NCBI GenBank assembly: GCA_963995525.1 | Contig: OZ023214.1 | Location: 37,264,809-37,328,808, forward strand | Source of the DNA: Escarpia spicata | Lineage: Eukaryota; Annelida; Polychaeta; Sabellida; Siboglinidae | Direction of reading: 5' to 3' | DNA: 64,000 nucleotides | Shown: in pieces, positions 1 through 59,200 of the stretch | Position numbering within the stretch: position 1 is the stretch's first letter | Layout of the letters: the number at the start of each line of letters is the position of its first letter | Position numbers and translations under genes: made by a program | Notes under the pieces: model-generated | What the model was told of the DNA's origin: nothing | What the model saw: the letters and a program-made list of their open reading frames with translations, nothing else | Database searches by the model: none

Positions 1-46636
<46,636 letters not shown>

Positions 46637-46778
46637 CTTGGTGACTAGACGACACAGAAACCGTGGCTGTCCCGGTTGATGTGGAGTTCTACCACTCCAG
46701 AACTCTACCGCCGGCCGTCACACAATCTACACAACGTTTAGAACACGAGCAACTCGAACTGTCAATGAGTACGTAATG

Positions 46779-46784
46779 TTTATA
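46779..46784 (-). promoter_or_regulatory. Candidate TATA box of gene A
   Basis: TATAAA on the minus strand, about 143 bases upstream of the gene A start codon. A transcription start about 30 bases downstream would leave a 5' leader of roughly 110 bases. The surrounding sequence is GC-richer than the introns. Position and motif are seen; promoter function is inferred. Confidence 0.45.
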
Positions 46785-46989
46785 GGCGCGTCGTAGCCTA
46801 GCGTCTATTAATTATGGTATAGACACATACACATATCTATTGTCAGTAACCACTCCTATAGAACCTGTCATTGTATGTTGTTATGAATGCGTGCGTCATT
46901 GTGAACGATTCAATAGACATAGCGAACTGTATGCTATGAATGTATTTTATATTTGTTTGTACACTTTTGTAAAGAATGAGGCACTGGTC

Positions 46990-48395
46990 TATAAAATTAA
47001 ATTGGTTGAATTGTGTGTGTGTGTGTGTGTGTATGCGTGCGTGCGTGCCTGCGTGCCTGCGTGTGCGTATTCGTGTGCGTATAGACAATTAGGTATCTAA
47101 TACCATGTTGTTATAAGGGATACGTTGCCCTGGACATATTACCAAACTATCGCTAAAAACGTTCATTGCTCACCATCTAACGCATTACATGATTACCATG
47201 CACCTGTTTGGCGTCTAAGTATATTTTGAAACATCAATATTACAATTTTATAATCAATTGTGAACTACATTACAGACCAACCCAAACCAGTGTTGAATTA
47301 ACGTTTGCTAGTCCTATTCACAAGCCTGTTTATTGTTGATGTTACGGCCTTTGTCTTTGCTTATAATATGCAGTTGGTCAATTGTTTGGTCAAGAGCTGC
47401 GTTCTAGTTTATTGTAAGCATGACAAATATATCGTCTGAATTCAGATGTGTCTTTTATACGACTGCGTTCCGGTGGCATGCTGGGCACATTGTATTCTGG
47501 TGCCTACTAGTTGACGTCTCTCCCTTTTCATATCTGCTCTTCTGTCCCACGTTTGTGAAAGAGGACGACGTCGGTCAGTAGTCGGTCGTGTGCCCTGAGG
47601 GTTTAGGAGCCTGATTCTTGATCGGCAGATCTTAGTGCAGTTGGCGCAGGAGGTTCCGAAGTTGTAATGCAGTCTGTAGTTATTGGTATACTTCTTATAT
47701 ATTTCTCTGCCACTTATCTGTCTCAATCAGTCGCGAAGTAGGCTGTTGTCTGGTGGATGCTGCTACGCCGAAGTATGCGGTCTATACCCAGGTTCTCCCA
47801 GTTGTACATATTAACGTGGGCTTTTTCATGTAGTTCATCATATACGTAATGTCCTCTGCCGCCACGGGTTCACGAACCATAACGTTGCTTGGAAAACAGC
47901 CTTGTCGGGGAAGGGGAGTCGAGCATTCTGACACAACACCGTTTGTGTAGTCCGCCGTCAAACAAAATGTCCTCTGATTTGGTGACGTTTTGTTCATCAA
48001 TGTATATAGCCTTCACACGCTCGGTCTTGTCCATATCATAGTGCCCAGTAGACAAAACAATGCGGGCCGTTCAAGGACTAGCAAGAAATTGACAACAAAG
48101 GTCTCGAGGATATAGCTCCAACTATTGTGACAAACTGCACTCACCTTAACGTTACGCGATGATACGAGACTCGGTTTCAATGTTGGCGCTCTACGAGTTG
48201 TATTGCTCCCAATGTGATATTTGTGGAACTTTGATATAAATGTTGCACCTATGTCACACTTGGCTGTGAAGCAACATACACGCATCAACTGACCAAGCGC
48301 TACCGTATGTTGTAAGAAATCTACTAGCGGACACGTTCTTCGGTTAATCTCATTTGGATTAAATACATTAGTCACAAAAACGTTCGTGACTTCAT
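46990..48395. other. Intergenic stretch upstream of gene A
   Basis: A (GT)n/(GC)n microsatellite at 47013-47078. The minus strand near 47600-47690 translates to SCANCTKICRSRIRL, a decayed C2H2 finger of the kind at LINE C-termini. No other gene recognised. Confidence 0.35.
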
Positions 48396-48429
48396 GGGTT
48401 GTTTAACAAGATTTAACAAGATTTAACAA

Positions 48430-51191
48430 GATTGCCACCCAGAGAATTAACTCTAGGTAGCAGGTGGACAAGGAAGCCCTTGGCTTTTCGAGAGTCCGAC
48501 CTTTTTATCTATGTGTATCCCGCCCGTCTGAGGTATGTGTCGATTTTATTTTTAAACATATTCACGCTACTAGCACCCACACAATCAGCAGGTAATCTGT
48601 TCCATTCATTTACAGTTCTTTGTGAAAATGAAAACTTTCTTATATCCAATCTACTCTGCTCCTTTGCTAATGCAAGATCATGTCCTCTAGTCCTTCTATC
48701 TTTCTTAACTGAGAAAAACATATTTCTATCAATATTTTCATAACCCTTCAATATTTTAAACACTTCTATCTGATCTCCTCTCAATCTCCTGGTCTCTAGT
48801 GTTGTTAAACCGCATTTTTTTAGGCGTATTTCGTAACTAAGATCCCTCAGATTTTGTATCATTTTAGTTGCTCTCCTCTGCACTCTTTCTAGCATATCTA
48901 TGTCCTTCCTGCGATATGGCCTCCACGCTTGAATACAATATTCTAAATGAGGCCTAACTATTGTTTTGTACAGCGGTATTATTAGCTCTTTTTCCTTATA
49001 CGTTATGTTTCGCCTAATTAATCCAAGGATTTGATTTCCCTTTGAAGCTGCAATTCCGCACTGCTCTGAAATCTTCATATCAGCACTAACGGTTAACCCT
49101 AAGTCCTTTTCTTTTACAGTAGTACTTAGTACAGTACCCCCCATTGTATATTCTACCTCTTCGTTCCCATGTCCTATGTGGAGGCATTTACATTTCCCAA
49201 AATTGAACATCATTTGCCATTTTTCAGACCATTTCATCAACCTGTCAAGATCATCTTGTAAATGCTGTCTATCTCCATCACTTTTAATCCTTCTAAACAC
49301 TTTTGTATCATCCGCAAATTTCAACACCTTGCTTGTTATTTCATCATCCAAATCGTTGATGTATATTAAGAATAATATAGGACCTAATACTGATCCCTGT
49401 GGTACCCCACTCAATACCGATTTCCAGTTTGAAGCCTCCCCATCAACTACTACACGTTGTCTTCTGTCAATCAGCCATTGTTCTATCCAGTTTATTATAC
49501 CATTTCCTATGCCATGGGCCTTTAGTTTAAGCAGTAATCTTTGATGTGGTACTTTGTCAAAAGCTTTTTGAAAATCTAAGTAGACGATATCTACTGGTGT
49601 TCCCTCATCTACCCACTTAGTGATGTCTTCCAAAAAACATAACATATTTGTTAAGCATGACCTCGCTTTAAAAAAACCATGTTGAGATGGGTTTATCAAG
49701 TTTTGTTTAGCAAGAAAATCCACCATGTGATCTTTAATTAGTCTTTCTAATAATTTACAAATCACTGATGTTAAACTCACTGGTCTATAGTTCTCTGACT
49801 TGTTTCTCGAACCTTTTTTGAATAACGGTATAATGTTTGCTTCTTTCCATTCTAAAGGAACCACTCCCTCTTCTAATGACAAGTTGAAAACTGTTGCAAG
49901 TGGTATGCTAATTTGTTCTACAATTTCCAATAGTAGTTTGGGTGGAATACCATCCACTCCAGGTGATTTATTTTCCTTCATAGCCCTTATTTTCTTAGCT
50001 ACCATTTCCGGGGTTACAATTAATTGTCCTAAATAGTCTGAATCTGCCCCCTTGAACTTAGCCTTTGGTATTGGCAGTGAACTAATATCTTCCCTGGTAA
50101 ACACTGAACTAAAGTACTCATTCAGGTCTTCTGCCATTATGAATCCCTCTGATATCATATTTCCAGCACTATCTTCTAGAGGACCGACCTTATCTTGAAC
50201 TTTCTGTTTGCTTCGAACATACGCATAAAAACTCTTGCTGTCATGTTTTATATTACTAGCTAATTGTTGTTCATAGCTTCTCTTTGAATTTCTAATTTCA
50301 GCTGTAGCTTGGTTAAGTGCTTCTTTATAATTGTTGTAGTCTTCATCATTTCCAGTACATCTATATGACTTCCACATCATTTGTTTATACTTAATTTTTC
50401 TAATGGCTTCTTTCGATAAGTGTTTCTTTTTGGACCGTTTTCCTTGGTTTTTGAAGGGTACAAATTTATCGATTATGCACTTAATTTCACTCTTTAATAT
50501 ATTCCAGCATTCTGTTGCCGTCTTATTTTTCAGTGTCTTATTCCAGTCTATCTTTGCTAAATATTTCCTCATGTCCTTATACCTTCCTTTGTGGAAATTT
50601 CTCCTATACTGCTTTTTGCTATTCCTTTCTGATTTTACTTTGATGGTAAAATGTATCTGGTTGTGATCGCTACTCCCCAGTGGCTCACATATCTTGACAT
50701 TGTCAACTAATTCATTCTGTGAGGACAAAACTATGTCTAACACATTCTCACCCCTGGTTGGTTCTAGCACATGTTGAGAAAGGAACGTATCTTGAACTAA
50801 AACTAAAAACTTGTGGTCCTCTCTCCCCATACTCTGTAGAGATTTCCATTGTATATGCCCATGGTTAAAATCCCCCATAATAATACAGTCCCGTTTGCTT
50901 ACTTCCCTTATAGCGTTTTGTATTTTTTCATTCTCTTCTATGCTTATGTTTGGACTTCGATAAACCAACCCAACCGTCAACGTTGAGTTTCCTGTAACTA
51001 TGTTACACCAAACAGCTTCTTCGCAATCTGCTTCTCTTTCTAATTTTATTTCATAAGCCTGAATAGATTCTTTAATATATAAAATAACTCCACCTCCCTT
51101 TCTTCCTATTCTATCTTTTCTAAACATTACATATCCTGTCAGTCCCAATTCAGCATCTGATATATCGGTGGTGGTCCAGGATTCGGTTATA
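48430..51191 (-). mobile_element. CR1-like LINE, 5'-truncated, open frame
   Basis: About 900 codons with no stop or frameshift. In order: partial AP endonuclease (ITESW at 9-13, GDFNH at 114-118, SDHN at 182-185) and reverse transcriptase (LDFQKAFD at 546-553, GVPQGSVLGP at 603-612, FADD at 633-636), ending at 48509 (YLRRAGYT). The 3' end carries a 10-base tandem tail (AATCTTGTTA, about three copies, 48402-48431), like CR1-group elements. The endonuclease N-terminus is missing. Confidence 0.88.
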
Positions 51192-51572
51192 CTGAGTCGG
51201 CATGACTGGCGCAAACGCTATTGTTGTACCGTGCTGTAGCGAATACACAATACCCGCGTAATTTAGACAGCTGCGGTGGTATAATTTATGTTGCAGATTC
51301 GTTATCTACTAATAATTGTTGTACTATTGACATACGGCGCAGTTGATACGTGTCTCGTAATACGGTATGAAAGCTTTGACCGGAACATTTGTTGTTGTAA
51401 TTCACATTATTAAGACACGATGATATGCACAAGCTACCGTACTGTGTCAATCGGCAAAACGTGGGAAGGTTATTAATTACTAATTCTATACAGTTTGCCA
51501 CACTGCGCAACTGGACCGTCGCGTCGTACACAAATGTAAATAATAGCGTTTGCGCCAGTCATGCCGACTCAG
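51192..51572. repeat. 31-bp perfect inverted repeat flanking ~319 bp
   Basis: 51192-51222 is the exact reverse complement of 51542-51572 (core CATGACTGGCGCAAACG). The inner end of the left arm abuts the truncated 5' end of the LINE. No direct target duplication seen. Confidence 0.9.
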
Positions 51573-52500
51573 CTTGTGTGATCAGAACCAATCAACTAAC
51601 TGGTAGTGTATTGTTGTATATCCTATCTCTCATAATGGAACGGTCTGCCTATGCTGCTTTTAGGAATATTTTAGGAGTATATATATATATATTAATGAAA
51701 CGGGTAAAATACAGCTCTTTCGCCAAGACGTGCTGCCATCTGGCGGTAACAGTAAAATCATCTTATACGGCCAGACTCTTCCCGACGAGTTGCGCTGCAC
51801 CCCTCTCTCCTTGGAGAGGTTACTGTTTCCCATCCGCCCTCAGCCTAGATGAATACAATGCTAGTTCTTATGAAACTTTGCTCTGACCGGAACAGGAATA
51901 GCAGTATTGCGCAACCGCGTTCATGTTGCAGTGCTATGCGCATGTCAGTGCGATGGGGTAGTGTGTGTGGTCATGGCCGGTGATCATGACCATCACGTCA
52001 GGACAACCAATTGGTAGTCCTGACATGATGGCAATATGGTTAAAACACGTGCTCTTTACTTTCATGACCTTTTCGAAATAATACACTTTACATTTATCGT
52101 AGGCGATATTCGCATTGCCGTATTCGTTGCGACGGCTCTGCAATCTGGCAGCATTAAGCTATGTGTCGAATCGTATTCCATGAGTGATAGACTGCACTGT
52201 GATTGTGTTATGTCCTTTGTAAAACAGCACGTACTATACCATAATGCGATAGATCTATGAACTGTAATTGAACAAACAAGTTACAAAGGCTTCTACCATT
52301 CTTTAGAGTCAATGCCTACAATCGGACATGCCGATTAATAAGATAAGACAACAGCGGTTCTCGTTGAATAATGTATTAAAGCGTACACATGCATCTGATT
52401 ATTTTGTTCACAATATTCGTCCTTTGTCTATTTTCTGCGTGTCTCGACTTGATCTCAACCGTACTTTATGGAAATAGAGACGTTTACGCGGACGTAAGCC
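51573..52500. other. Intergenic stretch between gene B and the LINE
   Basis: No gene recognised. Two short hairpins at 51980-52026 (GGTCATG..CATGACC-type and GTCAGGAC..GTCCTGAC). Confidence 0.35.
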
Positions 52501-52651
52501 TGATTTTAAATGTAAATGCAATTAACCAGTTTTTACCAAGAGAAGCTGCGTTATGCTGAGACACGAATTCACACAAGCACATACATACACGCTTCACATA
52601 CGCGCGCGTACACACAAACACACACACACACACACATACACACACACACAT

Positions 52652-52686
<35 letters not shown>

Positions 52687-52890
52687 CACACACACACATA
52701 CCAAAGCAGTTGTGTTATAAGTGACACACTTCTTCTTGCCCTTTTCAACTTCAAAACTGTGACTTACAATTGTATAATTGGCATCTTTGTGTATTGTATA
52801 TTGTGCATGTATTGTGTTATTTTTAAAATATTGTGCATGTATTATTATGTTGTTGTTGAATAAACTTTCATTCATTAAAAAAAAAAAACA
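52501..52890 (+). other. Possible retroposon 3' end with poly(A)
   Basis: (CA)n at 52615-52692, then AATAAA at 52858 followed 15 bases later by an A12 run. This looks like the 3' end of a plus-strand retroposed or LINE copy; no coding part identified. Confidence 0.35.
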
Positions 52891-52899
52891 TCATATATT

Positions 52900-53060
<161 letters not shown>

Positions 53061-53086
53061 CTCGTTCACAATCATGCACGCACGAG

Positions 53087-53271
53087 CTACAGCCTGATCT
53101 CTGTGACTGTAACGAGCACAAGAAACGTCACAAATACGCCGTAGCTAGACAACGTAGATACGTCACTTCTGGGGAGGGGGATGCCGGGAAAGGTCGCATT
53201 ATTACATGACTCATCGCTGCAGCATTTGTAGCACGTCTGAAAATATAATGGAAAAATGTTGCGTATTTTTA
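53087..53271 (-). CDS. Gene B terminal exon: Ly6-like end and GPI signal
   Basis: Encodes TCYKCCSDESCNNATFPG, with the CC-x4-CN ending typical of Ly6/uPAR domains, a short polar spacer, then a hydrophobic tail (YGVFVTFLVLVTVTEIRL) and stop at 53087. The phase-1 acceptor AAATAG (exon start 53271) keeps frame with exon 9. The stronger-looking TTTTCAG (exon start 53236) would put it out of frame unless a further exon intervenes, so the 5' boundary is uncertain. Confidence 0.6.
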
Positions 53272-56200
53272 CTATTTGTGAAACCAACAGGACAAAGACA
53301 GGAAAGGGTTTGTTTACCTGACAACGCTGTTTCGGGAGAGAAGCGTTTGTTTACGTGGCAGCGATGTTTCGGGAGGAAAGGGTTTGTTTACATGGCAGCG
53401 CTGTTTCGGGAGGATAGGGTTTGTTTACATGGCAGCGCTGTTTCGGGAGGAAAGGGTTTGTTTACATGGCAGCGCTGTTTCGGGAGAAAAGGGTTTGTTT
53501 ATATGGCAGCGCGCCGCTTTCAAAGGCGTTCCCTCATATCCGAACACTAATGAAATACGTCATACGTCATCACGCCTGGAATTATTAGAATGATTATTAT
53601 TTGAGTGACAGCTTGCCGACTTTTGTAAACATTGGACTGTTGGATTCAAGTCATTTCTGCTTTGGTTAATAACTATGTTAGAATTCATACAGTTTATACT
53701 GTGTGACACGATTTTACAATACAAAATACGAACGGACCATCTCCTTTTAAGGTATTCACGTCAATCCGCAAACTGAATATGTCAGAAATACAAGGACAAT
53801 CTTTACCTCCACAGGTTAGACTGCTCTTGTCAACTGCGTATTTGTCAAAACACTTGCCGTAGTCGCATTTTCCTTCTCCGTTTACTGTACAGTTATAACA
53901 GTGGTCGCCACACGCTGAAACCAACTTTTAATGTATTACAAACTAAACAAAAGAACACGTCTGGTGTAACCATCAATACCGGTTAAACGAACATGGAACG
54001 TTGTTTAAATGTTTATTCGTATTTGAGAGACAGTCGTAGTCACATAAATTGTTTACTTTTGATGCTCACGTCCACTCGTCTCTTTCTGTGTTCACGTTAG
54101 CTCCACTATAGTTAGATTTAAGTAAGTGGAAATCACAAGAAAGATCCTTACCACCACATGTTAGACTGCTGCTATCTAAGGCGTATCTCTCATAACACTG
54201 TCCGGGGTCGCATCTCCTTGCTACGTTTATTGTGCAGTTATGGCAGTGGACGTCACACGCTGAAACCACAGGAATAGAAAACAAATATTACTTGTTGTTG
54301 TTCTCTTCTTTCCCTGTTTGTCCGGGGTGAGTTCTTGCACTGCGGTCTCCACCAACCGCCTCCATGCCCCTCTATCTTTTGCTCTCATTCTCCACTCCTC
54401 TCCAAATTCCTCCAAATCTTTCTTGACACAATTCTCCCAATGCAGATCGTCCTCGTCTCATTTTACCTTACACTCCCCGTTAGTCGAATCATCACCTCTA
54501 ATATTATCATAAATACAAATTAAACGAGCTTTTTTGTCACTTGACATATCTGCAAATGTCTCAATTTACGTTTATTCGTATGTCATGGCAACCATGCTGT
54601 GGAATTTTTCCATTTTGATTATATTATGTACACAATAAAATGCTAATTTTGCATTTGTGTGGTTTGAGGTGTGGTCCTGGAAACAGGCTTACCCCTACAA
54701 CTGTGATCGTTAAAGTCCATGCCATATCCTGGCATGCACTGGCCGTCGTCACATTTCCCGGCACCTCTGGTTGAGCAGTTACGGCAGTAGATGGCACAAG
54801 CTGGAACCAACAGTGCGTACATAAAGAACTTATCTTGATAACATTAAACACATGTCCTCTCAACATTGACTTTAAGTAAGTTGATGTAGTATTTAACACG
54901 TTTCCTGTCAATAGTTACTTTAATAGTTAGATTCAAATTATACCACGTGCAATATGCATATATATACTTGGTCTTTGAGAACAAATTATTATTGGACACG
55001 AAGCACCTATGAATGGATGACTTTCGAAATCATTCTCGCAGGAGAACTCGCAAACTCGTTTATGCTGAAGACATATGTGACGCAGAAATTAAAAAGCACG
55101 CACGCACACGCGGGCGCACACACACACACACACACGTTTCGTCAGGAAATCACTCACTTGGAACCACCGAGGGTAAAAAAGAGGAGTGAATGAAAACATG
55201 GCAACGAAACCTTGACACACGTATATCTAGTTTGGATATACGTGGAAATAACTCGCAGTGATGACAACTATCAGGATACAGTGGGCCGTTGTTGGCAATG
55301 ACCAATACTCCCAGCGGACAAACAAATTGGTGAACAATGCTCACCTCCGCAAGTCTGGTTGTTGGAGTATATACCGTATTTAGAGAAGCACTTGCCATCG
55401 TCGCATTTCCCGGCGCCTTTGGTCGTGCAAACGCTACACTTTGGGACGCACGATATATATATATATATACATATATATATGTACATACTGAACGAACTTC
55501 ATTCATGATGAAACAAAAACTGTTTCTATAAAAAATTACTTCCAAAGCACGATATAATTATGCCATTTGTAATACACATTATTTAGATGGCCATTCTTCA
55601 AAGGTTAATGGAATTTTTCCACAATTGGTCATCTGTCCCTGTTTATAAAGTTGACCCCTTCCCAGTCGACGTCGTGATTCTGTTGAGTCATGTGATCTGT
55701 GATAGGTGATTTATGGATCTCTTTTCCCGGTGTTTTTCTGTTGCTTCGGGTGTAGGGTTTGCTTGCCGATGCTTTTTTAGCATCTTCTTTGTATTCTTTG
55801 ATGCGGGTTCATAAGGTACGATGTGATTTATTGTAGCTGATTTATGCATCTTTCTCCGATTTTTTTCTGTTGCTTGTGAAAGGTCTACATGCCGATGCTT
55901 TCTTGCTGTCTTTGAGTTCTTTCGTACCCGTTCCTAAGGTATGTGAGTGACACATCTGCGCAAAATGACAGCCGTGTCGCCATCTAGCGGTAGCCGTATG
56001 ATGAAGATTGCTGATAGCAGTCGAAACATCAAGGGAAAGGTAAACTGACTGTGATACAAGTAAACAAATTACTCGTTTGAACCATCCAATCTGATTAACC
56101 TCTTCACTCATACCGGACGTTGACGTGTATAAAGTTCAAAAGGCCAGTTCGCGATTTCCCGGATGTTTTCGAAAGTTTCCATACTGTTGACAAACGTCCC

Positions 56201-59200
56201 GCCAGTCCTAAACGTACATCCTGTGTGTTAACTGTTTCACCGAGGTACGTAAACTAGCACCTTCGCAAAATATTTTTCATGTACTAAAATTGTTGTTTTA
56301 ATAAAAATTACTTACCATATGTTTAATGGTGCATTTGTGTCTAACATATTGTATTTACTTACATGTATTTGTATAACGGTTACATTCACCTCTACTCTAT
56401 GCAATCACAATCACCTGGAGTGTGTTGCTTTCGAAGCCCTTCTTGTAATGTTGTTATCATTGTTTTAGTAAGATATATTATTGACATGTTGGTGAAAATG
56501 TTAGCTATGTCTATGACTTGCTACCTAATCACCTTACTGCGCATGCTCAGTGAAACATACGACCCACTTCCACAACTGTAATTGTTGGCGTAGATGCCGT
56601 ATCTCCAGAAACATTGACCATCATCACACATCCCCGGTCCTCTATCCGTGCAATCGGAACATTTGACAGAGCACGCTGAAACCAAACGTATGATGACTTC
56701 AGGCGGTCTTTTGTATGTATTTCAGTGGCGTAAACAAAGAAGCGTATCACAATCACAATCGATCACAATACTTTATTGTCCCGTGGGAGGAAATTCATTT
56801 TAGAGAGTAGCAGCATATTAAAACAAATAAAACAAATGTACATGCAATATAAAAATGTAAAAATAGTAATAAACGTTATATCGGTTAAATAAGTTAAAAT
56901 AAGTTAAATATGTTAAATAAGTTACAAAAGTTAAATGATCTCACAAATCACAAATCGTATCAGGCGCACTCAGTGTCAGATTGGCACGGAAGACTGGCAG
57001 AGAAGGAGGGAACGAAGGACAGTTATTCATTCCTTAGTCTAATTGACGAAGGGACAAATGAGTTTCGAGTGCGATTCAGTTTACAGTAAGGGAGTTGAAA
57101 GCGGAAGCGGTTTATAGCATGGAAACAGGGGGGTGTTCTTGGTCTGAGGAAACCTTCCTTCCCTTTCTCTCTGCCCGTTGCCTGTACATATCCTCTAGAC
57201 TGATATGATTTTCTCCCAACTCCTTGCCACTAACCCTGACGGTTCGTGCCAGAGTGTTGCGATACACAACATTCCGGCCACCATACCACACAAGGAACCC
57301 AAATGTAATAGTGCTTTCGATAAACAGCACTATTTCGAAAAACGTATGCTGACCCTGAGTGACCTAAGCTTGAGTTAAGAAATACAGCTTTTGCTGGCAC
57401 TTTCTATTAATTACAGCTGTATTTTGACCAAATGTGAGCTTGGCATCAATGACGGTGCCAAGGTGCTTGTATTCCTCTACTATCTAGGATCTTTCAACGG
57501 AGAGAAAAGCGGGTACAAAGCTTAATCACAAATTCTATTCCCATTCTAAAATGTAGTGGCGTAGCAGGTTTTAAACAACAAAATGTATTAAAATTGTTAA
57601 AAGGGACTTGGCATGATATCCTAAATAAATACGCCAATGCCTAAACAGGAATAACCGTGACATTCTTTATGTATGTTGTAATACTATGAGTGGCTTAAAG
57701 TTAAGTATTCGTATGCTTCGATTCTAACAAACGTGTTTTCACACATCACATCATCGTTAGAAGAAACGTCCTTGCGATGTTATGTCTGCTTCTACTCTGA
57801 ACATTGTCAAGAAGTAAAGAGGTATCTAGCCATCGACTGAAAGAGACTATACAACCAAGTAGACAGTATAGTGAACATACTTTTTTATGATAAAGCTAAG
57901 CACATTACCTTTCGACAATTATGTAAAACTTCACTTTGAATTATTCTATTTGCAATGTATGTATTTAAATGGCTACTACTGGGAGATGAAGAAAACGAAA
58001 CAACCTGGCTTTCGGGGTCATTCTTAATTACTTTAGTAGGACACCCTGCTGTTATTTGTGGAAACAACTGACTCCCCAATTAACACCCTGCTGTTATTTG
58101 TGGAAACAACTGATTCCCCAATCCCAGTGCTAGCAACGACTCATGCGTCCTATTATTCAGTTGACGCCCCGTTGTCAGTGCTACCTACGACATACCTCCA
58201 AAACTTTGATTGTTGGCGTAGATGCCATGTTCAGGGAAGCAGTGACCGACGTCGCATTTTCCGGGGCCACTGTTCGTGCAATCGTAGCAATTGGGAGAGC
58301 ATGCTGGAACCAACAGCATGATGACTCAATATAGAACTCAGTGAGGTATATACGTATTACAGTGGCCGAAACAGAAATAACCCAGAACAGTTGTTGTATC
58401 ACTGGGTCATATCATAAAGCTAGGGAAGCCGTAGTTTTGTACAGAGCTATATAAACACTTCTTCACAAATCGTTAGATTTGCGGTTGTTCAAACAAACTT
58501 CCAGAAGAAACTGAAATGTCTAGCCACCGGCTGAAAGAAACTGTATACAAGTAAGTATTACATACTAAATATATGTTTCTACATTGAACGAACATATTTT
58601 GGGATAACGCTAGACACATTTTGTGTCACAATTTATAAGTTCAAATTATGAATTTTGGAATACAATTGTATCTGTATTTACATGTCCGCCTTCAGACTTT
58701 TAAAGCCAACAAAGCAAACAAAACTACAAGCGGGGTGTTTGTTGTCTTCGGGATCATTCAGGAACGTTCCGAATGAAACAGTGTTGATGTTTAGGGAAGC
58801 AAATACCCCCCAGTGGTAGCTACGGCTCTGATTTGCTAGCAAACCACCTTATTCTACATTCGCAGTGCTACACATGACCCACCTCCGCAAGTTTGGTTGA
58901 TGGCATAGAGGCTGTGTTTGAGGAAACATTTGCCGTCGTCACATTTCCCAGCACTTCTTTCCGTGCAATAATTACAATTGGGGGCACACGCTGAAATCAA
59001 TAAACCAAATTATGCAAACCCATATATTATTAGCTAACTTTGGATCATTGCAAGTGAATCTCCTCCGATGTCCATCCGCTTCTGATCTTTCAATTAGGAA
59101 TGCATTAAGAAAACGAAGGTAGTTATTTAGATTTACTTACTTATAGCAGTGGACAAAATTAATGGCGAGACATTCTCCATTAGGGGCGCCATGGTGGCTT

